The notes beneath the pieces were generated by a model that was given only the letters and a program-made list of their open reading frames with translations, was not told where the DNA came from and searched no databases. From Streptomyces albogriseolus (GTDB lineage Bacteria; Actinomycetota; Actinomycetes; Streptomycetales; Streptomycetaceae), in NCBI GenBank assembly GCA_014650475.1, contig BMVA01000006.1:124001-188000 (forward strand): 64,000 nt of DNA, given 5' to 3'. Made by a program: the position numbers and the translations under genes. The first letter of the stretch is position 1, and each line of letters begins with the position of its first letter. This document shows, piece by piece, positions 18,646 through 29,119 of this stretch.

Positions 18646-19229
18646 GGGCAGCCTCCTTGTCGAACGCGAACCGAATGTGGCGGTGCGCCGGCCCACCGCC
18701 GGCCCTTCGACCGACGGCGCGCCGAACCCCGGACGGGGTGGTGTGTCCGGCTCGGGAACCGGACGGGATTGCTCGTCCCCGGCCCGGCAGTGGCCCGAGC
18801 CCGGGACCGGATGCGCCACCTGGTCGGTGACCCGTTCACGCACCCGGTCCGTGGGCCCGTCGCCCTGCCGGGCAGGAGCCGTGCGGTGCGCCGGGCACGG
18901 ACCCGGCGTGTGCCCGGCCCGTGGGCCGGGCGGGTGCCGGTCCCCGGGACGGGCCGTGGCCCGTACCCGGGAGCCGGGTGGTACGTCGTGCGGAAGACCC
19001 GGGCGCGTCACTGCGCCTCGCCCGGCACCGGCGCCGGCCTGAGAAGGGGCCGGACCCGGTGCCCGGCCGGTGGGTCATGCGCCCGCCGGCCCGAGGGCCG
19101 AGCCGGGTGGCCGGCCCTCCCGGGCCGGATCAGGTGCCGGAGTCGGAGCGGGCTCCGGGCCGGGCGGCCCGGGGTGGAGGCGACGGGCGGGGGTCCGGCG
19201 TCCGTCCGCCCGCCGCCGTTCTGGGTGCC
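18646..19229. other. 584-bp gene-free, palindrome-rich spacer
   Basis: No convincing coding sequence is found; apparent frames are low-complexity Arg/Pro/Gly. It must hold the ebo operon promoter (start 18645) and the 3' end of the 19230 gene. The stretch is dominated by short CCGG, CCCGG and GGCCGG motifs and stem-loops, such as the 9-bp stem at 18912-18931. No recognisable tRNA, insertion sequence or attachment site is seen. Confidence 0.5.
19153..19174 (-). terminator. Candidate hairpin terminator after the PQQ/ThuA/DUF1080 gene
   Basis: CCGGGCC and GGCCCGG pair around a 4-nt loop, with a GC closing pair, about 55 nt after the stop at 19230. The region is so GC-rich that other stems compete, so this is tentative. 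Confidence 0.45.
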
Positions 19230-22200
19230 CTAGGAGGGCAGTTCCTTCAGCTGGATGTTGCGGAAGGAGACCTTGTCGTCGGGACCGTGGTTCTGCAGGC
19301 CGATGTAGCCGTCGGTCAGGCTCCGCTGCGGGTCCTTGTTGGTGAAGTCGTTGATCTTGACTCCGTTGAGGAACACCTGGAGCCGCTCGCCCTGGACCTT
19401 GATCTCGTAGGAGTTCCACTGCCCGGGCGGGCGCAGCACCTGGTCACGGGCCTTGATGTTGGCCGACTTGAAGGAGTAGACCGCGCCGGTGGTGCGGTCC
19501 GCCGCGTCGGTGGCGTCGATCTGGATCTCGTAGCCCCGGTCGACCGCCGACCAGGGGTCGTCGGAGGCCGGGAAGCCCACGAAGACACCGGAGTTGTCGT
19601 CGCCGCGCATCTTCCAGTCGAGCTTCAGCGAGTACGCCTTCAGCTCCTTGGCCTGGTACCAGAGGAGACCCATGCCGCCCTCGGACTCCATGACCCCGCC
19701 GTCCTTGACGACGAACCTGCCCGGGCCGGCCTGCTTCCAGCCGTCGAGGGTCTGGCCGTTGAAGATCTTCCGGTAGCCCTTGTCCGGCTTGCAGTCCGCC
19801 TTCACCTGGCCGGTGGCGTACTGCAGGCCGCCGAGCAGATGGGCGCGGAAGGCCTCGTCGGCGTACGACTCCTTGGTGTGGCCGCCGCCGGTGTAGAAGG
19901 AGCGGCCGCCGCCGTAGGTCTGGCACCAGGCGATCGGGTGGTCGCCCTTCATGGTGCCGCCCTGGTAGGTGGTCTCGTCCAGGGTGGCGAGGATCTTGGC
20001 CTGCTCCCGCGGGTTGGTGCGGTAGTTGTACCACTCGTCCGTGCGCTCCCAGGTGTCCTCCAGGTGCGCGGTGGCCGGGTGGTCGTGGTCCTCGACGCGC
20101 ACGGTGGCCTTCTGGATGGCCGGGTGCGAGGCGAAGTACGCGCCGACCAGACCGCCGTAGAACTCCCAGTCGTACTCGGTGTCGGCGGCGGCGTGGATGC
20201 CCATGTAGCCGCCGCCGTTCTTCACGTAGTTCTCGAACGCCTTCTGCTGGTCGGCGTTGAGGACGTCACCCGTGGTGGACAGGAAGGCGACCGCGTCGTA
20301 CTTGGCGAGGTTGGCGGTGGTGAACTGTCCGGCCTCCTCGGTCGCGGTGACCGAGATGCCGGCCGGGGCGCCGAGTTCCTTCAGGGCGGCGACGCCGGTC
20401 CCGATGGAGTCGTGCCGGAAGCCGGCGGTCTTGGAGAAGACGAGCACCTTCTTGCCCTGCTTGAACGGCTCCTTGGAGAACTCGAAGTCGTCCACGTCGT
20501 ACAGCGCGCCCTCGCCGCCCCTGAAGACCAGGTAGATCTCGGTGGTCTTCCTCGGCAGGGCCCGCAGCGGGACGTCGACGTCCTGGAACGTCTCCCAGCC
20601 GCCGGTCGGCGGGATGTACGCCGAGCCGTGCAGCGGGCCCTCGGGGGAGCCGGTGCGCAGCTCGATGAAGCCGCCGGAGCCGCCGGAGGAGGCCCGTACG
20701 GTCATCTTCCTCTGCCCGTCGAAGCGGTAGGGGCTGAAGGAGATCCAGTCGCCGTCGTGGATGTCGCCGACGGTCTTGCCGCCGTTGGCCTGTGTCTTGT
20801 CGAAGACGTTCACCCCGGACTGGGCGGTGAAGTGCTCGGCCTGGCGGTGCAGCGGCTGGATGACGGTGCGCGCGGTGCCGGTGAGGGCCTCCTGGCCGTT
20901 GGCGCCGCCGTCGGTGTAACTGGCGCCGACCACACCGTAGATGTCGGCGTTGGGGTCGTGGCCGCCGTCGCCGGGGGGCGGGGTGAGGGTGCCCTCGCAG
21001 CCCGTCTCGCTGGTGAGCTCGTGGGCGTGGGAGTCGTGGCCGAGGCTGTAGGCGACCTTGACCTTGGAGCAGTCGATCGTCTCCTCGGGGTCGGTGACGG
21101 TCACCTTGAACGGCACGGGCTCGCCGAAGGCGGCCAGGCTGCCGTTGCCGGGGACGTCGATCCTCACCTTGGGCTCGGTGTTGCCGACGACGATCCGGGT
21201 GCTGGCGTTGCCGGTGTTGCCCTCGGGGTCGGTGGCGGTGAAGGTCGCGGTGTAGGTGCCGACCTTCTTGTATGTGTGGGTGGGGTTGAGCCCTTCACCC
21301 TTGGTGCCGTCGCCGAAGTCCCAGGCGTAGGTGAGCTCCGGCGAGTCGGCGTCCTCCGCGGTGGCGGTGAACGTGACCTTCAGGCCGGCCGCGCCGGACG
21401 TGCGGTCCGCGGTGACCCCGACGATCGGCGAGAAGCCGTCCTCGGCGTTCTCGATGCGGTAGAGCGCGGAGTGCTCGTCGCCCTGGAACCAGGACACGCC
21501 GTAGTCGAGGACGTAGAGCGCGCCGTCGGGGCCGAAGTCCATGTCCATGATCTGCGTGCCGGTCCACGGGAAGTCGTTGATCTTCGCGACCGAGCCGTCC
21601 TCGGTCTGCTCGATGCGCTTGATCCAGCGGCGCCCGAACTCGCCGGCGAAGAAGTCGCCGTCGAACTCCTCCGGGAACTTGACCGAGGACTTCAGGTCCG
21701 GGTCGTAGCGGTAGACCGGGCCCGCCATCGGGGACTCGGAGCCGCTGCCGAACTCCGGCAGGGAGCCGCCGTCGTAGGGGATCCAGGCGGGCTGGGCGGG
21801 CGGCAGGTCGACCAGGCCGGTGTTGTGCCGGGAGGTGTTCTTCGGCGCGGAGCAGTCGAACGTGTCACCGGACGTGCCGGTGGCGAAGTCGTAGTCGACG
21901 TAGGCGTCGTTGTCGCCGGTGCAGAACGGCCAGCCGAAGTTGGCGGCCTTCGTCACCTTGGCGAACTCGACCTGTCCCCCGGGGCCGCGGGTCGGGCTGG
22001 CGGCGCCGGCGTCGGGGCCGTAGTCGCCGACGTAGACGGTGCCGGTCTTCTCGTCGACGCTCATCCGGAACGGGTTGCGGAAGCCCATCGCGTAGATCTC
22101 GGGACGGGTCTTCTCGGTGCCCGGCGGGAAGAGGTTGCCCTCGGGGATGTCGTACGACCCGTCCTCGTCGACCTTGATGCGCAGGATCTTGCCGCGCAGG

Positions 22201-22946
22201 TCGTTGGTGTTGCCGGAGCTGCGGCGGGCGTCGAAGGCGGGGTTGCGGTTGGCGCGCTCGTCGATCGGCGTGTAGCCGTCGGAGGCGAAGGGGTTGGTGT
22301 CGTCGCCGGTGGACAGGTAGAGGTTGCCCTCGGCGTCGAAGTCGATGTCGCCGCCGACGTGGCAGCAGATGCCGCGGGAGGCCGCGACGTCCAGGATCTT
22401 CTTCTCGCTGGACAGGTCCAGGGTGCCGTTGGGGTTCAGGGTGAACCGGGAGAGGCGGTTGACGCCGTCGAACTTCGCGAAGTCCTCGGCGGTGCCGGTC
22501 TCCGGGGCGTCCCCGGCGGGCGTGTCGAGCGGCGGGGCGTAGTAGAGGTAGATGGCCCGGTTGTTCTCGAAGTCCGGGTCCACCCCGACGCCCTGGAGGC
22601 CTTCCTCGTCGTGGCTGTAGACGTCGAGACGGCCGGCCACCTTGGTGGTGCCGCCCGCGTCGGTGAGGCGCAGGGTGCCGTCCCGGGAGGTGTGCAGGAC
22701 GCTGCGGTCCGGGAGGACGGCGAGCGACATGGGCTCGCCCATCTCGGGTTCGCCCTTGGCGAGCGGCACCTGCTGGAACTGCCCCTCGGCGGCGCCCGGT
22801 TCGTCGTGCTCCGGGTGGCCGGGGTGGGCGCCGGCGACGGTGGCCGGGGTGCCCACGGCCAGCAGCAGGCCGGTGACCAGGGCGAGCGTGGTGCGGAAGG
22901 CGGGACGTTTGGCGGTGCGGGTCGATGTGAGTCTTCTTCTGTGCAC
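19230..22946 (-). CDS. Secreted multidomain sugar oxidase/ThuA/DUF1080 protein
   Basis: This 1,238-residue exported protein has domains in this order: signal peptide (1-40); PQQ-type soluble sugar dehydrogenase beta-propeller (about 50-495, with ICCHVGGDIDFD, LYLSTGDDTN, AMGFRNPFR); PKD (about 500-586, YAWDFGDGT); CBM6-like (about 698-825); ThuA (about 830-1055, IHAAADTEYDW); and DUF1080 (about 1057-1238, KIFNGQTLDGW, NSGVFVGF). DUF1080 is associated with hydrolysis of 3-keto-disaccharides, and ThuA takes part in 3-keto-trehalose metabolism. Oxidation and cleavage in one secreted chain is therefore a coherent inference. GTG at 22946 follows GGAGGGA. A ROK-type operator candidate lies 167 nt upstream. 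Substrate unknown. Confidence 0.9.
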   Translation of the reverse strand: MHRRRLTSTRTAKRPAFRTTLALVTGLLLAVGTPATVAGAHPGHPEHDEPGAAEGQFQQVPLAKGEPEMGEPMSLAVLPDRSVLHTSRDGTLRLTDAGGTTKVAGRLDVYSHDEEGLQGVGVDPDFENNRAIYLYYAPPLDTPAGDAPETGTAEDFAKFDGVNRLSRFTLNPNGTLDLSSEKKILDVAASRGICCHVGGDIDFDAEGNLYLSTGDDTNPFASDGYTPIDERANRNPAFDARRSSGNTNDLRGKILRIKVDEDGSYDIPEGNLFPPGTEKTRPEIYAMGFRNPFRMSVDEKTGTVYVGDYGPDAGAASPTRGPGGQVEFAKVTKAANFGWPFCTGDNDAYVDYDFATGTSGDTFDCSAPKNTSRHNTGLVDLPPAQPAWIPYDGGSLPEFGSGSESPMAGPVYRYDPDLKSSVKFPEEFDGDFFAGEFGRRWIKRIEQTEDGSVAKINDFPWTGTQIMDMDFGPDGALYVLDYGVSWFQGDEHSALYRIENAEDGFSPIVGVTADRTSGAAGLKVTFTATAEDADSPELTYAWDFGDGTKGEGLNPTHTYKKVGTYTATFTATDPEGNTGNASTRIVVGNTEPKVRIDVPGNGSLAAFGEPVPFKVTVTDPEETIDCSKVKVAYSLGHDSHAHELTSETGCEGTLTPPPGDGGHDPNADIYGVVGASYTDGGANGQEALTGTARTVIQPLHRQAEHFTAQSGVNVFDKTQANGGKTVGDIHDGDWISFSPYRFDGQRKMTVRASSGGSGGFIELRTGSPEGPLHGSAYIPPTGGWETFQDVDVPLRALPRKTTEIYLVFRGGEGALYDVDDFEFSKEPFKQGKKVLVFSKTAGFRHDSIGTGVAALKELGAPAGISVTATEEAGQFTTANLAKYDAVAFLSTTGDVLNADQQKAFENYVKNGGGYMGIHAAADTEYDWEFYGGLVGAYFASHPAIQKATVRVEDHDHPATAHLEDTWERTDEWYNYRTNPREQAKILATLDETTYQGGTMKGDHPIAWCQTYGGGRSFYTGGGHTKESYADEAFRAHLLGGLQYATGQVKADCKPDKGYRKIFNGQTLDGWKQAGPGRFVVKDGGVMESEGGMGLLWYQAKELKAYSLKLDWKMRGDDNSGVFVGFPASDDPWSAVDRGYEIQIDATDAADRTTGAVYSFKSANIKARDQVLRPPGQWNSYEIKVQGERLQVFLNGVKINDFTNKDPQRSLTDGYIGLQNHGPDDKVSFRNIQLKELPS

Positions 22947-23112
22947 GAAGTCCCTCCGGGAACGGGATGGGCCGTACGGAACAGGTGCTGATCGTGCGGT
23001 GCGTGCGGGCGCCGGGGTGCGCCGTCACCCCGGAGGCGTGGGTGCCCTGAACACTCAGGGACGGTAACCGCGTTCATCCTGGGGCAACAGCCCTTGGACC
23101 ACGCCCGGTTGA

Positions 23113-23136
23113 ACTTTTTCCCAACTGAGGACAAAG
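23113..23136. promoter_or_regulatory. Candidate ROK operator, copy 1
   Basis: ACTTTTTCC-N7-GGACAAAG is a near-perfect inverted repeat (CTTTTTCC against GGACAAAG, one mismatch). It sits in the 267-bp spacer upstream of the giant secreted sugar protein. Both halves and the 7-nt spacing are identical to the copy at 30981-31004 upstream of the ROK regulator. It is AT-rich against a very GC-rich background. Confidence 0.65.
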
Positions 23137-23158
23137 CCGATTCCGGGCAGGCCGGACC

Positions 23159-23184
23159 GGGGACCGGCGAAGGCGCCGGCCCCC
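23159..23184 (-). terminator. Hairpin terminator after the 23214 isomerase gene
   Basis: An 11-bp stem with one G-U pair (23159-23169 with 23174-23184) and a 4-nt loop lies 30 nt beyond the stop at 23214. It would separate the isomerase transcript from the downstream secreted-protein gene. Confidence 0.7.
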
Positions 23185-23213
23185 GTCCCGACACCTGCGG
23201 TCGGGCCTGTCCC

Positions 23214-24212
<999 letters not shown>

Positions 24213-24227
24213 CCGTATCCATCCTCC

Positions 24228-25436
24228 TCAGGCGGCGATCGGGGTGTAGACGGCGTTCTTCCCGGCGCTCTCCTCCACCGCCGCGAGGACGCGCTGCACC
24301 TGAAGCCCGTCCGCGAAGGACGGTTCGGGGCTGCGGCCCTCGGCGACGGCGTGCACCAGGTCGCGGGCCTGGTGCGCGAAGGTGTGCTCGTAGCCGAGCC
24401 CGTGGCCCGGCGGCCACCAGGCGTCCAGGTAGGGGTGGTCCGGCTCGGTGACGAGGATGCGGCGGAAGCCGCCGTGGGCGGCGTCCCCGGTGCCGTCGTG
24501 GTACTCGAGCTCGTTGAGCCGCTCCAGGTCGAAGGCGAGCGAGCCGCGCTCGCCGTTGAGTTCGATGCGCAGGGCGTTCTTGCGTCCGGTGGCGTACCGG
24601 GTGGCCTCGAAGGACGCCAGCGCGCCGGAGGCGAACCGGCCGGTGAACACGGCGGCGTCGTCGACGGTGACCGGTCCGGTGCCGGCCGCGGAGACGGCGG
24701 CCAGGCCGCTGCTCGGCGCGGTGGGCAGCGGCCGCTCGCGGACGAACGTCTCGGTGAGCGCGGAGACGCCCGCGAGCCGCTCCCCGGCCAGGTGCTGGGC
24801 GAGGTCGACGATGTGCGCGCCGAGGTCGCCGAGCGAGCCGGAGCCCGCCTGCTCCCGGCGCAGCCGCCAGGTGAGCGGGAACTGCGGGTCCACCAGCCAG
24901 TCCTGGAGGTACGCCACCCGCACGTGCCGCAGGGTGCCGATGCGGCCCTCCTCCACCATCCGCCGGGCCAGCGCGGTGGCGGGCACCCGGCGGTAGTTGA
25001 AGCCGACCATGGCCGCCTGGCCGCGGTCCCGCGCCTCCTGGGCGGCGCGGGCCATCGCCTCGGCCTCGGCGACGGTGTTGGCGAGGGGCTTCTCGCACAG
25101 CACGTGCTTGCCCGCGGCCAGCGCGGCCAGCGCGATCTCGGCGTGGCTGTCGCCGGGGGTGCAGATGTCGACGAGGTCGATGTCGTCGCGCTCCACCAGG
25201 GCCCGCCAGTCGGTCTCGGCCTCCGCCCAGCCGTGCCGGCCGGCCGCCGCCCGCACGGCGTCGGCGTCCCGGCCGCAGATCACGGCCATCTCGGGGCGGA
25301 GCGGCAGCTCGAAGACACGTCCCACGGTGCGCCAGCCCTGGGAGTGGGCGGCGCCCATGAAGGCGTACCCGACCATGCCGATGCGCAGCGGTGGCTTCCC
25401 CGTTTCCGCCCCTTCGGACGCTTGCGGCTGTGCCAT
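24228..25436 (-). CDS. Gfo/Idh/MocA family oxidoreductase
   Basis: The 402-residue NAD(P)-dependent sugar dehydrogenase has the Rossmann start RIGMVGYAFMGAAHSQ and the hallmark CEKPLANT, whose Lys is catalytic. GSGSLGDLGAHIVDLAQ is the conserved C-terminal-domain stretch with the catalytic His. Members oxidise sugar or cyclitol hydroxyls, often at C3 or C1. It is followed 15 nt later by the TIM-barrel isomerase and preceded by the ABC transporter genes, so it probably acts on the imported sugar. The first 16 residues are a disordered extension. Confidence 0.92.
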   Translation of the reverse strand: MAQPQASEGAETGKPPLRIGMVGYAFMGAAHSQGWRTVGRVFELPLRPEMAVICGRDADAVRAAAGRHGWAEAETDWRALVERDDIDLVDICTPGDSHAEIALAALAAGKHVLCEKPLANTVAEAEAMARAAQEARDRGQAAMVGFNYRRVPATALARRMVEEGRIGTLRHVRVAYLQDWLVDPQFPLTWRLRREQAGSGSLGDLGAHIVDLAQHLAGERLAGVSALTETFVRERPLPTAPSSGLAAVSAAGTGPVTVDDAAVFTGRFASGALASFEATRYATGRKNALRIELNGERGSLAFDLERLNELEYHDGTGDAAHGGFRRILVTEPDHPYLDAWWPPGHGLGYEHTFAHQARDLVHAVAEGRSPEPSFADGLQVQRVLAAVEESAGKNAVYTPIAA

Positions 25437-25461
25437 TCGGTAGTCCTCCTCGTCGTCGTGG

Positions 25462-25483
25462 CGGGCGGGGCGGTCCCCGCCCG
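25462..25483 (-). terminator. Short hairpin between binding-protein and dehydrogenase genes
   Basis: CGGGCGGGG and CCCCGCCCG pair perfectly around CGGT, 33 nt after the binding-protein stop and 26 nt before the dehydrogenase start. It may end the transporter transcript or stabilise the abundant binding-protein message while letting some read-through continue. Confidence 0.5.
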
Positions 25484-25515
25484 GTGGGCTGGTCAGGCCC
25501 GTGGGGCGGGGCTCC

Positions 25516-26565
25516 TCACTTGAAGCCGGTGGGCATGTACTGGTCGACGTTGTCCTTGTCGACGACGGCCGAGTAGCAGGTCACCGACGAGGGGATCTCG
25601 AATTCGGCCAGGCCGCCGATGCCCTTGCCCTGGCCGAGGGCTCGGGCGAGGTCGATCGCGGAGGCGGCCATCGTCGGCGGGTACAGCACCGTGGCCTTCA
25701 GGACACCGTTGTCGGCCTTGATGGCCTCGAAGGCGGAGAGCGCGCCGGCGCCGCCCACCATCAGGAAGCCGTCGCGCCCTGCCTGCTCGATGGCGCGCAG
25801 GGCGCCCACGCCCTGGTCGTCGTCGTGGTTCCACAGCGCGTCGAACCGCGACTGGGCCTGGAGCAGCTGCGCCATCTTGGCCTGGCCGGACTCGACGGTG
25901 AACTCGGCCGCCTGACGGGCCACCTTGCGGATGTTCGGATAGTTCTTCAGGGCGTCGTCGAAGCCCTGGGTGCGCTGCTTGGTCAGCTCCAGGTTGTCCA
26001 GGCCGGCCAGTTCGATCACCTTGGCGTCCTGCTTGCCCTTGAGCTTCTCGCCGATGTAGTGACCGGCGTTGAGGCCCATGCCGTAGTTGTCGCCGCCGAC
26101 CCAGCAGCGGTACGCCTGCGGGGTGTTGAAGATGCGGTCGAGGTTGACGACGGGGATGCCGGCGCGCATCGCCTTCAGCCCGACCTGGGTGAGGGCCTTG
26201 CCGTCGGCCGGGAGGATCACCAGGACGTCGACCTTCTTGTTGATGAGGGTCTCGATCTGGCCGATCTGCTGGGCGGTGTCGTTGGAGCCCTCGGTGATCT
26301 CCAGGGTGACGTCGGAGTACTTCTCGGCGCGCTTCTTGGCGTTGTCGTTGATGGCGTTGAGCCAGCCGTGGTCGGCCTGCGGTCCGGCGAAGCCGATGGT
26401 GACCTGCTTGCCCGGCTTGTCGTCGGCGGCCGGCTGGTTGTTCGCGGCCGGCTCGTCGCCGCCGCTGGGCTCGTTGCTGGTGCAGCCGGTGACGAGGGCG
26501 CCGGCGGAGACGGCGGCGGCTCCGAAGAGGAGCCCTCTGCGGCTGGTGAACGTCGGCTCTGGCAT
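25516..26565 (-). CDS. Sugar ABC transporter substrate-binding lipoprotein
   Basis: The 349-residue periplasmic-binding-protein type 1 (ribose/LacI-like) lipoprotein has the lipobox LVTGC with the acylated Cys at 28. The preceding SRRGLLFGA could use the Tat route. A low-complexity linker (31-50) precedes the binding domain (VTIGFAGPQADHGWLNAIND, INKKVDVLVILPADG, NHDDDQGVG). It has a typical CUT2 binding-protein shape. The permease gene is 17 nt upstream and the ATPase beyond it. The ligand is a monosaccharide or cyclitol by family. Confidence 0.93.
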   Translation of the reverse strand: MPEPTFTSRRGLLFGAAAVSAGALVTGCTSNEPSGGDEPAANNQPAADDKPGKQVTIGFAGPQADHGWLNAINDNAKKRAEKYSDVTLEITEGSNDTAQQIGQIETLINKKVDVLVILPADGKALTQVGLKAMRAGIPVVNLDRIFNTPQAYRCWVGGDNYGMGLNAGHYIGEKLKGKQDAKVIELAGLDNLELTKQRTQGFDDALKNYPNIRKVARQAAEFTVESGQAKMAQLLQAQSRFDALWNHDDDQGVGALRAIEQAGRDGFLMVGGAGALSAFEAIKADNGVLKATVLYPPTMAASAIDLARALGQGKGIGGLAEFEIPSSVTCYSAVVDKDNVDQYMPTGFK

Positions 26566-26582
26566 GGCGGTGAACCCTTCCC

Positions 26583-27602
26583 TCAGGTCGTGCTCGCGGT
26601 ACGCCGCTGGACCAGCACGGCGGCGACGATGATCGCGCCCTTGGCGATCTGCTGGACGTCGGTCTGCAGGTTGTTCAGGGCGAAGATGTTGGTGATGGTG
26701 GTGAAGATCAGGACGCCGAGGACGGAGCCGACGATGGTGCCGCGGCCCCCGGTGAGCAGGGTGCCGCCGATGATCGCGGCGGCGATGGCGTCGAGTTCGT
26801 AGAGGTTGCCGTTGGTGTTCTGTCCCGAGCCGGACAGAACGATCAGCAGGAAGGCGGCGATGCCGCAGCACAGCCCGGACAGCAGGTACAGGTAGAGCCG
26901 CTGGCGGCGCACGTCGATGCCGGCCAGGCGGGCGGCCTCCGCGTTGCCGCCGACGGCGACGGAGCGGCGGCCGAAGGTGGTGCGGTTGAGCACCAGCCAG
27001 CCGACGACGGTGACCGCGGCGAACACCAGCACCAGCGGGGGGATGCCCAGCACGTAGGCGTCGCGCTCGCCGAGGTCGAGGACGCTGTCGACGGTGACGA
27101 TCTGGGTGCGCCCGTCGGTGATCTGGAGGGCGAGACCGCGGGCGGAGGCGAGCATGGCGAGGGTGGCGATGAACGGCACCATCCCGCCGTACGCGATGAG
27201 CACCCCGTTGACCAGGCCGCAGCCGAGTCCGACCAGGACGGCGGTGAAGAGGATGCCGGCGAAGCCGTACTCCTGGGTGGCGACGGTGGTCGCCCACACC
27301 GAGGCGAGGGCGACGATCGCGCCGACCGACAGGTCGATGCCGCCGGAGATGATGACGAAGGTCATGCCGACGGTGACGACGCCGATGACGGACGCCTGGG
27401 TGAGGACCAGCTGGAGGTTGCGGGTGTCCAGGAACTGGTCCGGCTTGGTGAGGCCGCCGATCAGGATCAGTACGGCGAGCACGCCGAGCAGGGACAGGGT
27501 GCGCACGTCGGCGCGGAACAACACGGCCCGCCAGGCGGGCGTTTCGGCGGCCGACGGCACCTTGCCGGTGCTGTCCCGCGGCGGGGAGACGGGCTGCGTC
27601 AT
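26583..27602 (-). CDS. Sugar ABC transporter permease (CUT2/ribose type)
   Basis: The 339-residue inner-membrane permease of the ribose/xylose branch has about 8-10 helices. GGIDLSVGAIVAL and LNRTTFGRRSVAVGGNAEAARLAGI are family signatures; the second contains the EAA-like cytoplasmic loop. GGTLLTGGRGTIVGSVLG is also typical. Its ATG overlaps the ATPase stop by ATGA. CUT2 systems use one permease as a homodimer, which fits the single gene here. Confidence 0.94.
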   Translation of the reverse strand: MTQPVSPPRDSTGKVPSAAETPAWRAVLFRADVRTLSLLGVLAVLILIGGLTKPDQFLDTRNLQLVLTQASVIGVVTVGMTFVIISGGIDLSVGAIVALASVWATTVATQEYGFAGILFTAVLVGLGCGLVNGVLIAYGGMVPFIATLAMLASARGLALQITDGRTQIVTVDSVLDLGERDAYVLGIPPLVLVFAAVTVVGWLVLNRTTFGRRSVAVGGNAEAARLAGIDVRRQRLYLYLLSGLCCGIAAFLLIVLSGSGQNTNGNLYELDAIAAAIIGGTLLTGGRGTIVGSVLGVLIFTTITNIFALNNLQTDVQQIAKGAIIVAAVLVQRRTASTT

Positions 27603-29119
27603 GACGCCGGGCTTCCTTCCATGACCAGATCGAGTACACGGTGTTCGTCGAGTTCGCGGGCGGGCGCCGTGTGGACGACGGAGCCCTCGCGCAGCACCAG
27701 GACGCGGTCGGCGAGGCCGAGGACCTCGGGCACCTCGCTGGAGACCAGCAGCACGGCGAGCCCTTCGTCCGCCAGCCGCCGTACGACGGCGTACAGTTCG
27801 GCCCGCGCGCCGACGTCGACGCCGCGGGTGGGTTCGTCGAGCAGCAGCACCCGGCAGCCGCGCAGCAGCCAGCGGGCGAGGACGGCCTTCTGCTGGTTGC
27901 CGCCGGACAGGGTGCGCACGGGCACGTCGGGGTTGTCGGGCCGCAGGGACAGCTCCCGGACCGCCGCGCGCGCCGCCCCCAGTTCGGCGCCGCGGTCGAT
28001 CCATCCGGCCCGCGCGAAGCGGGACATGGAGGAGACGGACACGTTGCGGGTGACCGACTCCAGCATCAGCAGGGCCTGCGCCTTGCGTTCCTCGGGGGCG
28101 AGACCGAGTCCGGCGCGCACGGCCGCGCGGACGCTGCCGGGGCGAAGAGGCGTGCCGTCGACGAGGACGCGGCCGGTGTCGGGCTTGCGGGCGCCGTAGA
28201 TCGTCTCGAGGATCTCCGACCGCCCGGACCCGACGAGTCCGGCGAGACCGACGATCTCACCGGGACGCACCTGAAGGTCGAGCGGGGCGAACTCGCCCTG
28301 CCGGGACAGGTTCTCCACGGTGAGGACCGGTTCGCCGGCGGCCGGCGGGGCGGCGGGCCGGGGCGGGAAGACGTACTCGACGTTGCGGCCCGTCATCAGC
28401 GACACCACCTCGCTGGTGGGCGTCGACTTCGCGGGCAGCCCGCGGGCCACGGCGCGGCCGTCCTTCAGCACGGTCACGCGGTCGCCGATGCGGCGGATCT
28501 CCTCCAGGCGGTGGGAGATGTAGACGACGGCGACGCCGGCGGCGGTCAGGTCGCCGACGATGCGGAAGAGGTTGTCGACCTCGTCCGGGTCGAGCGCGGC
28601 GGACGGCTCGTCCATCACGATGAGCCGCACGTCGTGGGAGAGGGCGCGGGCCATGGACACGATCTGCTGGTGTGCGGCGGAGAGGTCGCCGACCAGGCGG
28701 CCGGGGTCGATCTCGGGGTGTCCGAGGCGCTTCAGCAGGTCGGCGGTGGAGGCCTTGGCCGCCCGGCCGCGGACGACGAAGCCCGCGGCGGTGGGTTCGT
28801 GGCCGAGGTGGACGTTCTCCGCGACCGACAGGTGTTCCACCAGGTCGAGTTCCTGGTAGATGGTGGCGATGCCGAGGCGCATGGCGGCGATCGGCGAGCG
28901 CAGGGTGACGTCGTCGCCGCGCCAGCGGATCGTGCCCGTGTCGGGCTGGTGGGCGCCGGCCAGCACCTTGATGAGCGTGCTTTTCCCGGCGCCGTTCTGG
29001 CCGAGCAGGCAGTGCACCTCGCCGGCCTGGACGTCGAGATCGACCCCGTCCAGGGCCCGGACTCCCGGGAACGACTTGGTGATGCCGGACATGCTGAGCA
29101 GCGGTGGTTCTGATGCCAT
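27599..29119 (-). CDS. Sugar ABC transporter ATPase with two nucleotide-binding domains
   Basis: The 506-residue CUT2 ATPase has two fused ABC domains. Domain 1 carries the Walker A GQNGAGKST and Walker B LIVMDEPSAAL. Domain 2 has a degenerate P-loop (GLVGSGRSE) and an intact signature LSGGNQQKAVLARWL with LLDEPTRGVDVGA. This asymmetry is normal for RbsA-type proteins. The start at 29119 follows GAGGGG at 8 nt. It is first in the transporter operon, downstream of the repeat-rich spacer. Confidence 0.94.
   Translation of the reverse strand: MASEPPLLSMSGITKSFPGVRALDGVDLDVQAGEVHCLLGQNGAGKSTLIKVLAGAHQPDTGTIRWRGDDVTLRSPIAAMRLGIATIYQELDLVEHLSVAENVHLGHEPTAAGFVVRGRAAKASTADLLKRLGHPEIDPGRLVGDLSAAHQQIVSMARALSHDVRLIVMDEPSAALDPDEVDNLFRIVGDLTAAGVAVVYISHRLEEIRRIGDRVTVLKDGRAVARGLPAKSTPTSEVVSLMTGRNVEYVFPPRPAAPPAAGEPVLTVENLSRQGEFAPLDLQVRPGEIVGLAGLVGSGRSEILETIYGARKPDTGRVLVDGTPLRPGSVRAAVRAGLGLAPEERKAQALLMLESVTRNVSVSSMSRFARAGWIDRGAELGAARAAVRELSLRPDNPDVPVRTLSGGNQQKAVLARWLLRGCRVLLLDEPTRGVDVGARAELYAVVRRLADEGLAVLLVSSEVPEVLGLADRVLVLREGSVVHTAPARELDEHRVLDLVMEGSPAS

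Noticed and set aside
18921-22991. A 1,356-codon plus-strand open frame opposite the secreted sugar protein
   Set aside because: Antisense shadow with low-complexity Gly/Val/Ala composition; the minus strand encodes recognisable domains throughout.
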